DNA of 64,000 nucleotides from Pyrus communis (lineage: Eukaryota; Streptophyta; Magnoliopsida; Rosales; Rosaceae). Below the pieces are notes generated by a model. It had not been told where the DNA came from. It saw only the letters and a program-made list of their open reading frames with translations, and ran no database searches. Positions 11,897-22,516 of the stretch are shown here, one piece after another; the first letter of the stretch is position 1, and each line of letters opens with the position of its first letter. The stretch lies in the NCBI RefSeq assembly GCF_963583255.1, contig NC_084816.1, forward strand, positions 17,843,100-17,907,099, given 5' to 3'. Position numbers and translations under genes: made by a program.

Positions 11897-13598
11897 CTAG
11901 ACAACAAGAGAAGGAAGAGGGACACTCAGAGTGGTTGCTCTCGTGGTCTGACTTGATATGATGAGAATTTCTCGTTCCCCCTTCTTTGCCTTTTTCTTGA
12001 TCCGCTTTTGAGGCTGGGTAACGTTGCCTGTTGTTTCAACCTCCGAGAGAGGTTGTTTGCTCGGCACAACCAGTGCAGCAAGGGCCACTGTTAGAGCTGG
12101 TACGGCTAAAGGATGAGTGATGGTTGCGGCCTTCTTAGGAGGAGGGGAGAGTTTCTTTTTTGTGACGGCCATCGCCACCACATCGATCCTTTTTATTATA
12201 TGGCTACCTAGGAAAACTGAGCTTGAGTTAGAACGAAGTCTGGATGGATGAACAAACAAAATAATAGAAGTAGATGTATACCTTGGGCTGTTTCTTTGGA
12301 TTTTGGAGCGAGAGTCTTTTTGGGTTGATCGCCAAAAAGTTTTGGTACATCGCTCCTTGAACTCCTTCTCGATGATCTCACATTCCCTCTCCGAGGAGCT
12401 GGAGAGGCGCTCTCGGCTTAAAAGTGAGCAAGAATCGAGATACGGCATGAGGCATCCCTGGAGATAGCCTAGCTGACAAGCCAGGAAATTGGGATGATAG
12501 ACTTCCCAACTTCCTCGCCGACCTTTGCAACCATAGGATAGGTCGCGGGTGATGATGAAGGACACCTAAGACTCTCAGAGATTAGCTTCCTCGGCCTTTT
12601 CCTACACTGATTATGGAAGGATAATAGATGATGGGTACGTCTGACGACAACAAATTTGGAATTCGGTGTCTGAGAGTTTTTTTAGGCTGATGAAAAATTT
12701 GAAGATGTCTTCGGCCGAGTTAGAAGGAATGAGGCGTGAGGCCAGCTTAAGGCCCATTGCTTCAGATGAATTGAAGCCTAGGACTTCTGGCCATAATGTT
12801 GAGAAATAAACCTGCAAGTAAAGCTGGAAGACCTAGAATAGACCGTTTTTGTGGGGGTTAATTTTCCCCGTAGAAGCATCGGTTAAGATTGGCAAGGATG
12901 ACCAGACTAAAGACCAGAACATGACCACTGGCCAAGGTTTCGGCGACTAGTATGTTCTCGGCCAGACACTTATTCAACTTGGCACAGAAGATATACTTGT
13001 TGTACCAATAGAATAAGAAGGCCCTGTGTTCTTCCTTCTTCAGGTCTTCACCTTCTGGGCCGGTGAAATGGGTGATCAAGGTGTTATAGTTAAAGAAGTT
13101 CTTGTTCAGCTTTTGCGCGTCGTCCTTCGACTACCGTTGGTCTCCTTTCATCAAGGCTTCGATGGCGCGTTCCTCAAAGACTGTCTTCAGGTCCAAGTCG
13201 AATTTATACCCGGAAAAAACAGTGTCAATTGGGAGGCTGAAGGGGGAAGTGCTAAGTATGGCCATAATATCCAGCACTGTCGAACCAAGGGGGCCAAGGG
13301 GAAGGATCATCGTGTTGGTGGCTGAACACCAGAAGCTTAGGGCAGCCATCACGAGCTCTCGATCTAGGTTCATCTCGATAGTCGAGAGTTTGATGGCATC
13401 AAAAATGTCAAAAGATCTCCACTCGTTGCCAAAGTATGGCTCCATTCGAGTGACCCAATCATCCCAGGCCGTAGTGGTTAAGGGCCAGACACCTTGGGGT
13501 TTGGCCAATTCCCATTTCGACCACTTATACCCTTGGAACAAGGGTTTTAGGCAGTGAGCCTTCAACATTTCGGTGATAGCTTCTCGGCCTAGTAGCAT
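11897..13598 (-). pseudogene. Plant mobile domain (PMD) gene, antisense inside the retrotransposon, broken
   Basis: Read on the minus strand from 13598, an open block gives SKWELAKPQGVW, a W-rich segment, MNLDRELVMAALSFWCSATN and ILPLGPLGSTVLDIMAILS. This is the plant mobile domain pattern (ALv..W...T.tF.lp.Ge.tiTL.Dva.l.GL). An in-frame stop follows at 13131-13133. The same frame then resumes with EEHRAFLFYWYNKYIFC and LASGHVLVFSLVILANLNRCF (13079-12858), the second half of the domain. After a frameshift it continues as VYFSTLWPEVLGF and SSEAMGLKLASRLIPSNSAE (12817-12611). A last block (12565-11897) has NFLACQLGYLQG, then a charged Lys/Pro-rich tail with KKLSPPPKK. PMD proteins are known as host factors in gene silencing (MAIN, MAIL1) and as passengers of transposons. 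This copy is dead. Confidence 0.7.
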
Positions 13599-13863
13599 TG
13601 GTCTTATCCTATTTTGGGTCGTCCAATATGGGTCGGCCGAGTCCTACTGCGAAGAGGTTTGGTTTGGATAACGATGAGGTAGTCGAGACTTAGTGCAACA
13701 TGGGGTTTTAGGTAGTGAGCCTTTAACATTTCGGTGATAGCTTCTCGGCCCAGTAGCATTGGCCTTATCTTGTTTTGGGTCGTCCGATATGGGTTGGTCG
13801 AGTCCTACTGCGAAGAGGTTTGGTTTGGATAACGATGAGGTAGTCGAGACTTAGTGCAACAGG
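13542..13863. repeat. 161 bp tandem duplication at the PMD/3' LTR junction
   Basis: Two direct units (13542-13702, 13703-13863), each running from GGGTTTTAGGCAGTGAGCC-like sequence (PMD gene end) into TTCTCGGCC and LTR sequence up to TTAGTGCAACA. The period of 161 is confirmed at two landmarks: GGGTTTTAG at 13542 and 13703, and TTCTCGGCC at 13581 and 13742. The unit fuses PMD and LTR sequence, so the duplication happened after they were joined. Confidence 0.85.
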
Positions 13864-14640
13864 GGGTTTCAAGGCTAAGGATGCTGAGGTTGTTTGTTTG
13901 AGAACTAGGTTCAAAGTCCTATTGGGTTTAGGATTGGCCAAAAACTAACCAGATTAGGATGAAGAGTTTTAGTCCAAGTATAAGTCTAGCTCAGCCAGGA
14001 AGAGGTTTGCTATTATAAATAGAAGAGGGGGTGCAACATTTAAGGCCCTTCCAATTCAACACATAAATTGCTCTGCACAAACCTCTTCAACACCTTGAGG
14101 GTTTTATTTTCTTTTTCCACCGACACATCTTCAGTTTGGATAAACAGTACTGTGAAGGCAACCGGTGACATATTCAGTTTGGATAAACAGCACTGAAGCC
14201 ATAGAATTAGCCAATCAAGGAACACCTTTAGTTTGGATAAATAACACTGCTTCGAGACCGACTGTTATTTATCCAAGTCTCGGTTGACAAGGATTTTCGA
14301 GTCCTTGTTGGTAGAGGCCATCTTATCGAAGTGAGGTTGACAAGGATTCTCAGCAAAGTGAGGTGTTACCAGGTTACTACATTCGGCACATTGAAAGCTG
14401 AATTTGATATTGAACTTCTCAGAACTAGCAGCCTTGTCTTCAGGTTCTAGAACCTGAAGGCCGACACATGTTCCTTCCTTGGCCGCAGTCGCAAGATCAA
14501 GAAGTCGATAGCACGCCCAATGCCACATCAACATATTTTACTCCCCGGCCGAGCTCGGCCGACACAACCGAAGGACGTATTTTGCTTATTAATTACTCGG
14601 CATGAGCGTCACGTAGGCTTCGTAATTTTTAGGGTCAACA
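13581..14640 (+). repeat. 3' LTR, 5'-truncated and partly duplicated
   Basis: Matches the 5' LTR from its position about 8167 onward. The first ~45 bases (TGTTTGGGCCC to the TTCTCGGCC landmark) are absent, replaced by the start of the antisense PMD gene. It ends AGGGTCAACA at 14640, followed by the GCTTC duplication at 14641-14645. It contains a ~50 bp stretch near 13950-13995 that is absent from the 5' LTR. Confidence 0.8.
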
Positions 14641-14645
14641 GCTTC
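14641..14645. repeat. Target site duplication, right copy (GCTTC)
   Basis: Matches 8118-8122 and proves the outer boundaries of the retrotransposon. Confidence 0.85.
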
Positions 14646-15198
14646 ATATGTGTTATGTGTGTCTTATGTATTTCATGTATTTTGTGTTTATACATCTCTA
14701 TCATGATTTTCATGTTCTTCCATAGGGTTTCATGTATCGATTTAGTGATTTTTTAATATTTATTGGAATTTAAATATTTTTAGGTTAAAATGTTCATAAA
14801 ATTAATTTAGGATAGTCTACATAATTTTTTTTAAAAGTTAATTTTAAAAAAAAAAAATAGTCTAAATTCATTCTTTAATAATTTAGGGCTAAAATTTTAG
14901 GCTAGAAGGGTTGGAGTAGAAAGTTGTTTCTAGGTTAAAACCTAAATTTTCTGAGCTAAAAATTTTAGGTTTTTGGCCAAGAGTTGGAGATAGTCTTAAT
15001 AGATAAGAAAAAGAAAATCAAATGGGTGTTTTTTTTCTTTCCACACCCAATAACCCTAAACCCACCACCACTATTTTATTTTGTGGATGACTTTGAGCAT
15101 ATACAAGTTCTAATTGTTTCTAAAATCTTTTTATTTATTTCAGGCCACATTTGGAATTTTATTAAATAATTTTTTAAATTGGGTGTAAAGATAAGATA

Positions 15199-17411
15199 TG
15201 ACACACCTTGATAAAAAATTTGGAGCGTGCTGGCCGTCACGTGAGGGTGACGTAACCAAGTGCACAATGCGGAACCAAAAGAGTGAAAATACGAGAAAAA
15301 TAAAGTCGACAAGATAATTTACAATAAAAAGATCAATGAGCACTAGTGACAAACACGGAAGGACAATGCAAAGTAGGAGTTCAAGTATCCTAGATGCAAT
15401 CCAGAAAAACAAACACTACACAAGTGAAACTAGAAAATCCTACATGGAGGGTACTTTGTCAGAAATGCCTCGATGCCTCTTCCGTCACCCATGTCCTCGC
15501 TACCTAAAACCTAGAGGGGCGCAAAACAGAAAACGTGAGTGGGCAAAAACAAAGTTTGTTTTTCAAACCATTTCAATATCAAGTAATAACCCATCTCTGT
15601 AAAACCCGTATACTTTCCAGAAAATATTATATGTACTCGTATATCAAATCATGCTAAAACGATAAAGCTCAAATATGTCATGTCGGAATATGCCGTGTCA
15701 GAATATCCAGACAAATAGTATAAACATCAAGCAGGTGAGATAAAACAAAATCACAATATGCCAATAATATCAATATGTCAGCCAGAGCCACCTATAGTAA
15801 CCTGTACGGCTGAAACTATAGCTCCTCAACCACTGTCCTGCATACGAGTCGGAACCACCTATAGTGGTCTGTATGATAGGCTGGTGTATCTAATTACGCT
15901 TAGTGCTACGATCACGTGAAGGCTGTGCCATGTATCGCAAGTTACCTATGAGTCGGAACCACCTAAAGTGGTCTGTACGACAAGCTGGTACCTGCCTTGG
16001 ATCCAAGCTAAGCGTACGGTGCGGGAGGTGAACGATCACGTGAAGGCTAGGCCCTACTCTGGCGGAGCACAATCACTTAGGTGCAGGAATATAAGCTATA
16101 ACTCAATCTCATCATCACCAAATCTAACATTAACAACATACTCACCTGACTTACTTGAGCGTTTGCAGCACCAAAGCATACATGTATGCAACTACTGGTG
16201 CATTAAATATGCAACACTATGCATGGCATTTAAAAACATAAAAAACATTTAATTTCATTTTCTGGAAAAATTCTCAAGTATACAGGTATATATGGAAAAC
16301 CAAAAACCCACTCACTGATACATAGAAGGGTCATAAGCCCCGAGCCTCACGTGGCTGCACTCGTCCTCCGGATAGTCCTCACCTATATGCGAAACAACTA
16401 TAAAAACGTCAATTTAACGCACATAACCAACCTCAGGCAATAACTTCTCATATATTGCTCAAATGGGGTGTTTAAATATACCAACGTGCTTTACTCAACC
16501 TCACGAACATCCCCACATTTTTAAAATAATTTTCTGGCCTCCCACACGCCTCCATGCGCTGGCAACGTGCCTGGCACGCATGTGGAACCTTAACGCCATT
16601 AGGGAATATTCCGTTAAAACCCAAACAGACGTTAACGGCCGTTACATGACCTCGTTAGAATATTCCGTTAACTCTGACGAAATATTCTCCTCCTTCTCCG
16701 GTGAGCCTCGTCGATCACCGCCGTCTGCAACTCGAATTCTCGCCGGAATTGGGAAAAACTTCAACCTTTAATATCTTCTTCATTTCTCAACCAAATTCCA
16801 TGAAATTTGTACCAAAATGAAGCTTACAACAAGTACAACAAAACCTTACCACTTTTGGGGACCTAAAACCAACGGAATCTTGCCGAAGAAGCCTCGATAT
16901 TTTGGCCAAACTTGCAACTCGATGAACTCGAGCTTCTCGACGTCCAAAACACTTCAAAATTATTCCCTGAGCTTCGTGCAAAGGTTCTAAAGCTCCCTAT
17001 AACCTTAGAAACATCTAAAAACCTCACGATCACGTGTGCATGAACAGTGTACCAAATTGGGGTTCTCGGGTTCTCGGGTTTTCAAAGGTCTCACATCCTA
17101 AAAATGTTATGGATGAGTTCCTAGGCTTGCCAAGAGTCCAAAACTAACCTTTAAACCTTTGATCCGTGCGTGGAAAGTTAGTTTGAAGTTCGTCCGTACA
17201 CGTGCAAAGGCAATGGGAGAAAATGGAAGAAAGTCCGAGAGAGAAGGGAGAGAAGAAAGTCACGGTGCATGTGTGTGTGGTGTGTGGTCCAGATGGCAGC
17301 CCACCAACCAAAAACAAAACAAACCAAACACCCTATAACACTAGATAACGTCCAGGGGCAAAATCGTCTTTTCACACATACGGTACAAATAATTCAGGAC
17401 GGGCTGTCACA
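15199..17411 (-). mobile_element. Solo LTR of a Ty3/gypsy element (2.2 kb, minus orientation)
   Basis: On the minus strand it begins TGTGACAGCCCGTCCTGAAT and ends ATCAAGGTGTGTCA. Perfect AGATA duplications flank it (15194-15198 and 17412-17416). No internal retroviral-type domain lies between the ends, so it is a solo LTR left by unequal recombination. It contains three direct copies of a CGGAACCACCTATAGTGGTC-like motif (near 15788, 15850 and 15953). Its termini match those of the solo LTR at 19287-21774, so both belong to one broad lineage (probably Tekay/Del-like; inference). Confidence 0.85.
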
Positions 17412-17485
17412 AGATAAATGAGTTATTGCGATCAATTTCATTTACCTTTGAATTATGACCTGCTTAATCTTTTTCATTTATTAAT

Positions 17486-17606
17486 GGGAATTGTTATTAG
17501 CACTCCAAAAATCTCATTCTACACTCCAAACTTTCTATATTAGGAAATAAAAATACACTTGTGAGGAATGTAGAATGAGATTTTTGGAGTGCGAATAACA
17601 CTTCCC
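17486..17606. mobile_element. 121 bp MITE with 8 bp target duplication
   Basis: Nearly the whole element is a pair of inverted repeats of about 42 bp opening GGGAATTGTTATTAGCACTC and, inverted, GGGAAGTGTTATTCGCACTC. It is flanked by perfect TTATTAAT duplications (17478-17485, 17607-17614). An 8 bp duplication fits a hAT-type transposase. A sister copy of the same length lies at 45497-45617. Confidence 0.9.
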
Positions 17607-17614
17607 TTATTAAT

Positions 17615-18239
17615 TATTTTTAATTAATTTCCTATACGGTAGTTTGAAATATAACCATCTATTCATTATTCATTTCATATTGGGGATGGTATTGAATTAG
17701 ACATGATGATAGAAGTTGTATTCATTTAATTTAGCCTCATAAAGAATAATGGATTGTTTTTATAAGAGGAAATTAATTTTTATTCAGTTTTTCTTTTTGT
17801 TTAATTTTAGTTTGTGTACCAGATTTCAATTTTTCTACCCATTCTAGGTCCAAAGTGATACATTCTCTCGAGAGGACTTTCTCTTCCTATATACGAGTCA
17901 GGATCTCTTCGTTCTCCTCAGTTCGGTTTTTCTGATACTTTATTTTAAATTTAAGGTTCCATCACAATAGCCCATTAACCACAGCTTGAGAAGATCACTC
18001 TAATGACAATAGTTCAGACGCGATGACCAAGTCTTTACCAAAGTCAAGGATCAATGTTGCATAAGTTCGATAGGAATGATTGTTTCATCCACATAAGTTG
18101 GGAGAGGGAGATGACCCCTCCTTATTTGATGAAGAGAAACAATGACGTTAAAAGAATGAGTAAAGGATAATAAAAGAAAGAGAATTAAGGTGGCTAATGC
18201 ATGGCTATTGGTGATGAAGAGTAAAGTAAGGAAAGCTCA
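17615..18239. other. Intergenic sequence, nothing recognised
   Basis: No coding or repeat structure was identified between the MITE and the inverted-duplication arm. Confidence 0.45.
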
Positions 18240-19286
18240 TGTCATGTAACATGACATCTGAGTACGCAGTGATGGATTAGATGTCTTTGGTAAATGTTTC
18301 TTGCAAATAACCCATAGCAAGAGTGATATTACCTCTAGATGAACCTTAGTCCAGTTTAGGTATGAACACAGTTACTTTCTATATAATACACGCTTCATAT
18401 GGCCAAAATACCACTTTAGATTCAATTAATTTTATGTGGCTGCATATTGCTTCCATAAATATACTCTTAAAAAATCAAAAAAAAAAAAAAAAAAAAAAAA
18501 AAAGGGTGAAAATCATGTTTAAATAAGTTTTCCTATTATAAGTAAGTATCTTCATGTTTAAATAAGGTTTTTTCAATAAATTAGTCTAACTTGGAAGTCA
18601 GGCTTGTCTAGTTGGTTAAAAGTTGCCTCAAGTTTCCCTTATTAGATATCCTAGTGCATCACTGAATATCATTGAAGTAATATCTTGTTACATGTTTTTT
18701 ACTGCATGACATTCTTGTTTTTAGCTGCTTTGTTGAGAGCATAGATGTTGAATAATATATGTCTCGTAATATACCTCAGTATCTTGTTAGTTGACACAAA
18801 ATAAATAATAACCACCCTCTCTGTTTAGACTAATGATACCATTCCTTTTGTTATCATCATTGTTATGTTACAAGAAAATATACTCATAAGGTATAGTTCA
18901 TTTTGGACTTTGTGTACATGTTGTTTGGTCTACCAATACAAATCAACCACGTACAGACGGTGGGGTCCTGTGATCACTAAGTTCTCATACAGATTCTTGA
19001 ACTTTTGGACAAGAAACGATAAGGGCCGTCCATCAAGAGCTATATATGCTTCGACATCACCAATGGAAGAAACCCTAGACTGTTCAATTTCTCAATCTGC
19101 GGCTGTTTCCTCTTTCTTTTTCTCCTATCCTCCTTCGTTCCAGTCTATTTTCTTTCGTTCCAGTTTGTGTGTGTAACCAAAACTCAGCCAAAAACAAATA
19201 TAACGACCTCACAATCAAGCCACGGAGAAGGATCATCCAAGGGGAACCAAAAGGCTAACAGAACAGGTAATTATTTGGATAATCGT
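18240..19286 (+). repeat. Left arm (outer part) of 8 kb inverted duplication
   Basis: Aligns, with many mismatches, to the reverse complement of about 25130-26160. Shared landmarks in order are a CTAGATGAACCTT phrase, CATATGGCCAAAAT, AACTTGGAAGTCAGGCTTG, the leader GACATCACCAATGGAAGAAA and the coding start region ending AACAGGTAATTATTTGGAT. It covers the promoter (TATATATG near 19041), 5' leader and first codons of the left gene copy. A poly-A run of about 28 bases lies at 18476-18503. Confidence 0.75.
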
Positions 19287-20192
19287 TGTAACAACCCGTC
19301 CCTAATTTTACTATTTTATTAATTTTAAAACAATGGATTGACGAAAATGCCCTATAGGCGAGATTGTTGACTTTTGTTGACTGTCATTTCGTGACGTGTA
19401 TGAGCTACTAATTTACCGTATCCTCGAAGTACAAGATGGTACGAACGCGTAGGCGCATGCGGAATTGAAATTAGAGTTACGTTGACAAATCTGAAAGGTT
19501 ATTTTTGAAAAAAAAAAATTATCATCTTAGTTATTAATATATTATTTTAAGTAGGTTTTTATGTTGTGGGGCCCACACCCACCACTCATCTCTGCCACGT
19601 GTCGTTCCTCTCCAACTCTCTCGGAACACTCGATCCCTTCTCCCTCACTCCACCTCTCTCTCTCTCCCTCTCCCGTAAGACTCCCTTTCTTTCTACCTTA
19701 GTGAAACCCAGCAACACCGAGAACAACCACCACCTTGCTGCTACAACTTCGGTGAATTACACCAACCAACCTAGGCCAGCACACCCTCATCCTTTTCTTC
19801 CTCGTTTCAACCTCCACTTCTATGGTGAGGATCATAATTTTCCGGTGAAGGTGAGTCCAAAATGCATCAGGATAAATATCTCTCATCGTTTAGCTTAAAT
19901 CTAAGTGTGATAAGTGGTTTTGGACTGGTTTTATGATAGAAAATAGCTCAGGGAAACTATTTCCTAGATTCCAACGAAGTCTGCAAGTTTTAGACCTTTT
20001 TTCTGGCCAACTTCGGCCACGACGAGAGACCACAATGGTATAATCTTACTCCTTATCTCCCTAGCTTCTATTTGACTACTTATATGCTGATAATGGTTGA
20101 GTTTTGACCCTGATCGGAGTTAGGATTTTCCGCCTTTCTCTTTTGTTAATTCCGGCGAGTGAACCCGCGATTGGGACTAGGTAGACTCAACC

Positions 20193-20224
<32 letters not shown>

Positions 20225-20705
20225 CCAAGCCCAAACCCGGCCCAAATCTTTGGGCCGTTGACCCAATCTGGCCCATTTTTTTAAATATTCCTAGAATATT
20301 CTTGGAATATTCTTTGGATATTCTTGAAATATTCCTTGTGTTGACTTTTGTGAAATTTTCTTGGGGACCCTCCTAGGTTAATTTCGATGCCACGAGTCCA
20401 TTTTTGACATCCATTTAGTGAAATTTCAAAGTTTTAACGTAGTTGACCTGCTCGGCGTCTCGATTGACTTTTTTAGGGTTGACCGTTGACTTTTTACGAA
20501 AATTGCCTGGGACCTTTCTTAGCGTATTTCGTCGTCCTGATTCCAAATACCACTCTATTTTCCCAAATTAAGTTGTTTTAGTTGAGTTTTACTAATGGGT
20601 CCCAATATTATGCTTAGGTGCAATTACTATCGAAAACTTCGACTTCCTTCGTTCAAACGGCTACGACTTCGTAAGTATCTGTGAGTGAGTCTTTTCTTTT
20701 ATATA

Positions 20706-20739
<34 letters not shown>

Positions 20740-21774
20740 TTGTTTAGTTTCCATATATACATCTAATAACGAATTTTGTATGTGATGCCATAATTAAATT
20801 AGCGTTTATAAGAAATGTCGTAATAATAAGAATTAGGAAATCATTATCATCTTACGGGATACACAGGTAAGCATACTATACGGGGATGCCTTAATTATAT
20901 TTACAGCCAGGAATAATATTATATTGACTAGAATTATTGAGTTATTGTGGCATGATCATATTTATGTTATTTGCTCATCGTGTGCTACACTGGTGTCAAT
21001 ACTCACTAGGGCTAGGGCCATGCTTCATGTGTATGTTCACATCGCACCGCACGCTCACTTTGGATCTATTGTAGGTGTTAGTCCTATCCTAGATTTCTAT
21101 AGGCAATTAGGACTCATATGTGATGCGTATAGCGCCAGTCTTCACGCAATTGTAATACTATAGCGTAAATCATTATTACACCCAGTCCTATTTATGTCAG
21201 AATACCTCTGCATGAACTCATGTGTCAGTATATGTTGATGAGCACTTGATACGATATGTTGTTATGCGAGATTATGTGATTATCAAACATTAAACATTCA
21301 TGAAATATTGTGACGTATTGAATTGTTAAGATATTGCAGGTTACGATAAGTATTTTCATACTATATGTATCTTTTGAAAACTGTACTCATTTTATGGCGA
21401 GGGGTTATTATATTTTCAAAAAGGTTTTTACAAAACTTTATTTTTAGGCCCACTCACCCTTATTTTTCGCCCCTCCAAGTTTTAGTGGTAGAGCTTTCAT
21501 GTCGACGAGGACTTTCTAGCAAAACGTTGTTACGGGGATACTTCCGATGGTATAATACTTCTTCTGCCTTTACTATACTTTACTTATGCTTTGCATCACG
21601 TGTGATTTGGGTTCAATCCTGCTCACATGCGCACTCTTATATTTAGGCACTTTTAGGTTTAAATTTATTCACATTTTTCATGTCACTACACTTTATAGCT
21701 TTATCACCTTCCTGGTGTCGGCCATCACAGCTTGATTCGGAGTTTAGGTGGACATCCTAGGTCAAGGTGTGTCA
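19287..21774 (+). mobile_element. Solo LTR of a Ty3/gypsy element (2.5 kb) inside the left arm
   Basis: Begins TGTAACAACCCGTCCCTAAT and ends TCAAGGTGTGTCA. The flanks are ATCGT (19282-19286) and ATGGT (21775-21779), a 5 bp duplication with one mismatch. The host sequence on either side joins cleanly to match the uninterrupted right copy (TTATTTGGATGATCGTGTTC on the minus strand near 25150), which confirms the insertion independently. It contains a poly-A run (20194-20220) and a (GT)n microsatellite (about 20709-20737). Open frames inside it are chance. Confidence 0.85.
20707..20738. repeat. (GT)n microsatellite
   Basis: About 15 GT repeats inside the solo LTR. Confidence 0.85.
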
Positions 21775-21887
21775 ATGGTGTCCAGAAAAATTTACAATTC
21801 TAAACTCAATGTCTTCGGCAATCCTCGCCCTACACCTATAAAAATTGAAGGTCAAGTGATGTGATGTATGATGAATGGTGCAAGTGT

Positions 21888-22316
21888 AACTTTTGCTCAT
21901 ATCATGTATCATACGATTCTTTCTCAAGCCAGGACATACAGGCCCAGTTGGACTGTCAAACTTCCCTAGTTCACAAAATTTGTCTACATCAAGACATTCA
22001 GTCCGACTTAAATGAAATATCTGTCCATAATTCTCCTCCTCTCAAAAGAAAGCATGTGCATGACTCTTTAGAAGCAATTGAAAAGATGAATGATGCAATT
22101 GTACCTTTTGCTCATAACATGTATCATAGGATTCTCTCTCAAGCCAAGACATACAGGTCCAGTTGGGTTGTCAAACTTCCCTGGTTCACAAAATTTGTCT
22201 ATACTAGGACATTCATTCCAACTTAAATGACATATATGTCCAAAATTCTCATCCTCTCAAAAGAAAGCATGTGCATGACTCTTTAGAAGCAATTGAAAAA
22301 TGAGTGATAAATTTGA
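21888..22316 (+). repeat. Tandem duplication of about 210 bp in the left arm
   Basis: Two units, each running from a TTTTGCTCATA(A/T)CATGTATCAT-like start through CAAGCCA(G/A)GACATACAGG to CTTTAGAAGCAATTGAAAA (about 21890-22095 and 22108-22303). Related sequence recurs inverted at 23400-23600 and 24120-24200. Confidence 0.75.
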
Positions 22317-22516
22317 AGGAGAAATTTGTAAAGTATGCTACGAACTATGCAAAGTTTATCATCCTGGTCTCTCCCTTTGAGGAAGGTGAATCCACTGGAA
22401 GCGACTTTGGTTTTGATGATGGTGTCTCATCTGATGATGGAGATATTCAAGAGTTGGAAGATGAAGGTGATAATGATGAAGACGAATACTTCCAGGGAAT
22501 GATAGAGGACAAGTGA

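Larger units (their letters stand above)
8123..14640 (+). mobile_element. Gag-only (non-autonomous) LTR retrotransposon with antisense passenger gene
   Basis: LTRs at 8123-9039 and about 13581-14640, flanked by GCTTC duplications. After the 5' LTR comes TTTTGGCATGCCCAGTGAGAC, a primer-binding-region type seen in many plant gypsy elements. The plus strand carries a decayed gag (9501 to about 11890). I found no protease, reverse transcriptase or integrase motif. The 3' half carries a broken plant-mobile-domain gene on the minus strand. The element is therefore a gag-bearing, pol-less derivative of a Ty3/gypsy lineage. The LTRs differ noticeably and the 3' LTR is rearranged, so it is not a very recent insertion. 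Confidence 0.8.
7097..14995. mobile_element. PIF/Harbinger-type element interrupted by an LTR retrotransposon
   Basis: The left end GACCAACTCCAACCCATGGCC and the inverted right end (reverse complement GACTATCTCCAACTCTTGGCC) form terminal inverted repeats flanked by TTA on both sides (7094-7096 and 14996-14998), the 3 bp target typical of PIF/Harbinger. Without the nested retrotransposon the element is about 1.4 kb. It holds several copies of a TCCAACGGCTGAGATC-like motif (7330-7510), a TATA box (TATAAATA at 7562) and a broken SANT/Myb-like ORF1 remnant. No transposase is visible, so it is non-autonomous. Confidence 0.75.
19205..22516 (+). pseudogene. Left copy of a transposon-protein-like gene, disrupted
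   Basis: Mirror image of the minus-strand gene at 23200-25235. The counterpart of its start codon reads ACG (about 19203), and the coding sequence is cut after about 80 bp by the 2.5 kb solo LTR at 19287. It resumes at 21780 with GTCCAGAAAAATTTAC, then jumps to a segment matching the gene's 3' half. The last stretch (22304-22516) encodes an acidic C-terminus (SSDDGDIQELEDEGDNDEDE) ending in a stop. Most of the middle of the gene is missing. No functional product is possible. Confidence 0.6.

Noticed and set aside
19566..19898. 110-residue open frame read as a gene
   Set aside because: It lies wholly inside a solo LTR, is proline/serine-rich from CT-rich DNA and has no domain; best taken as chance.
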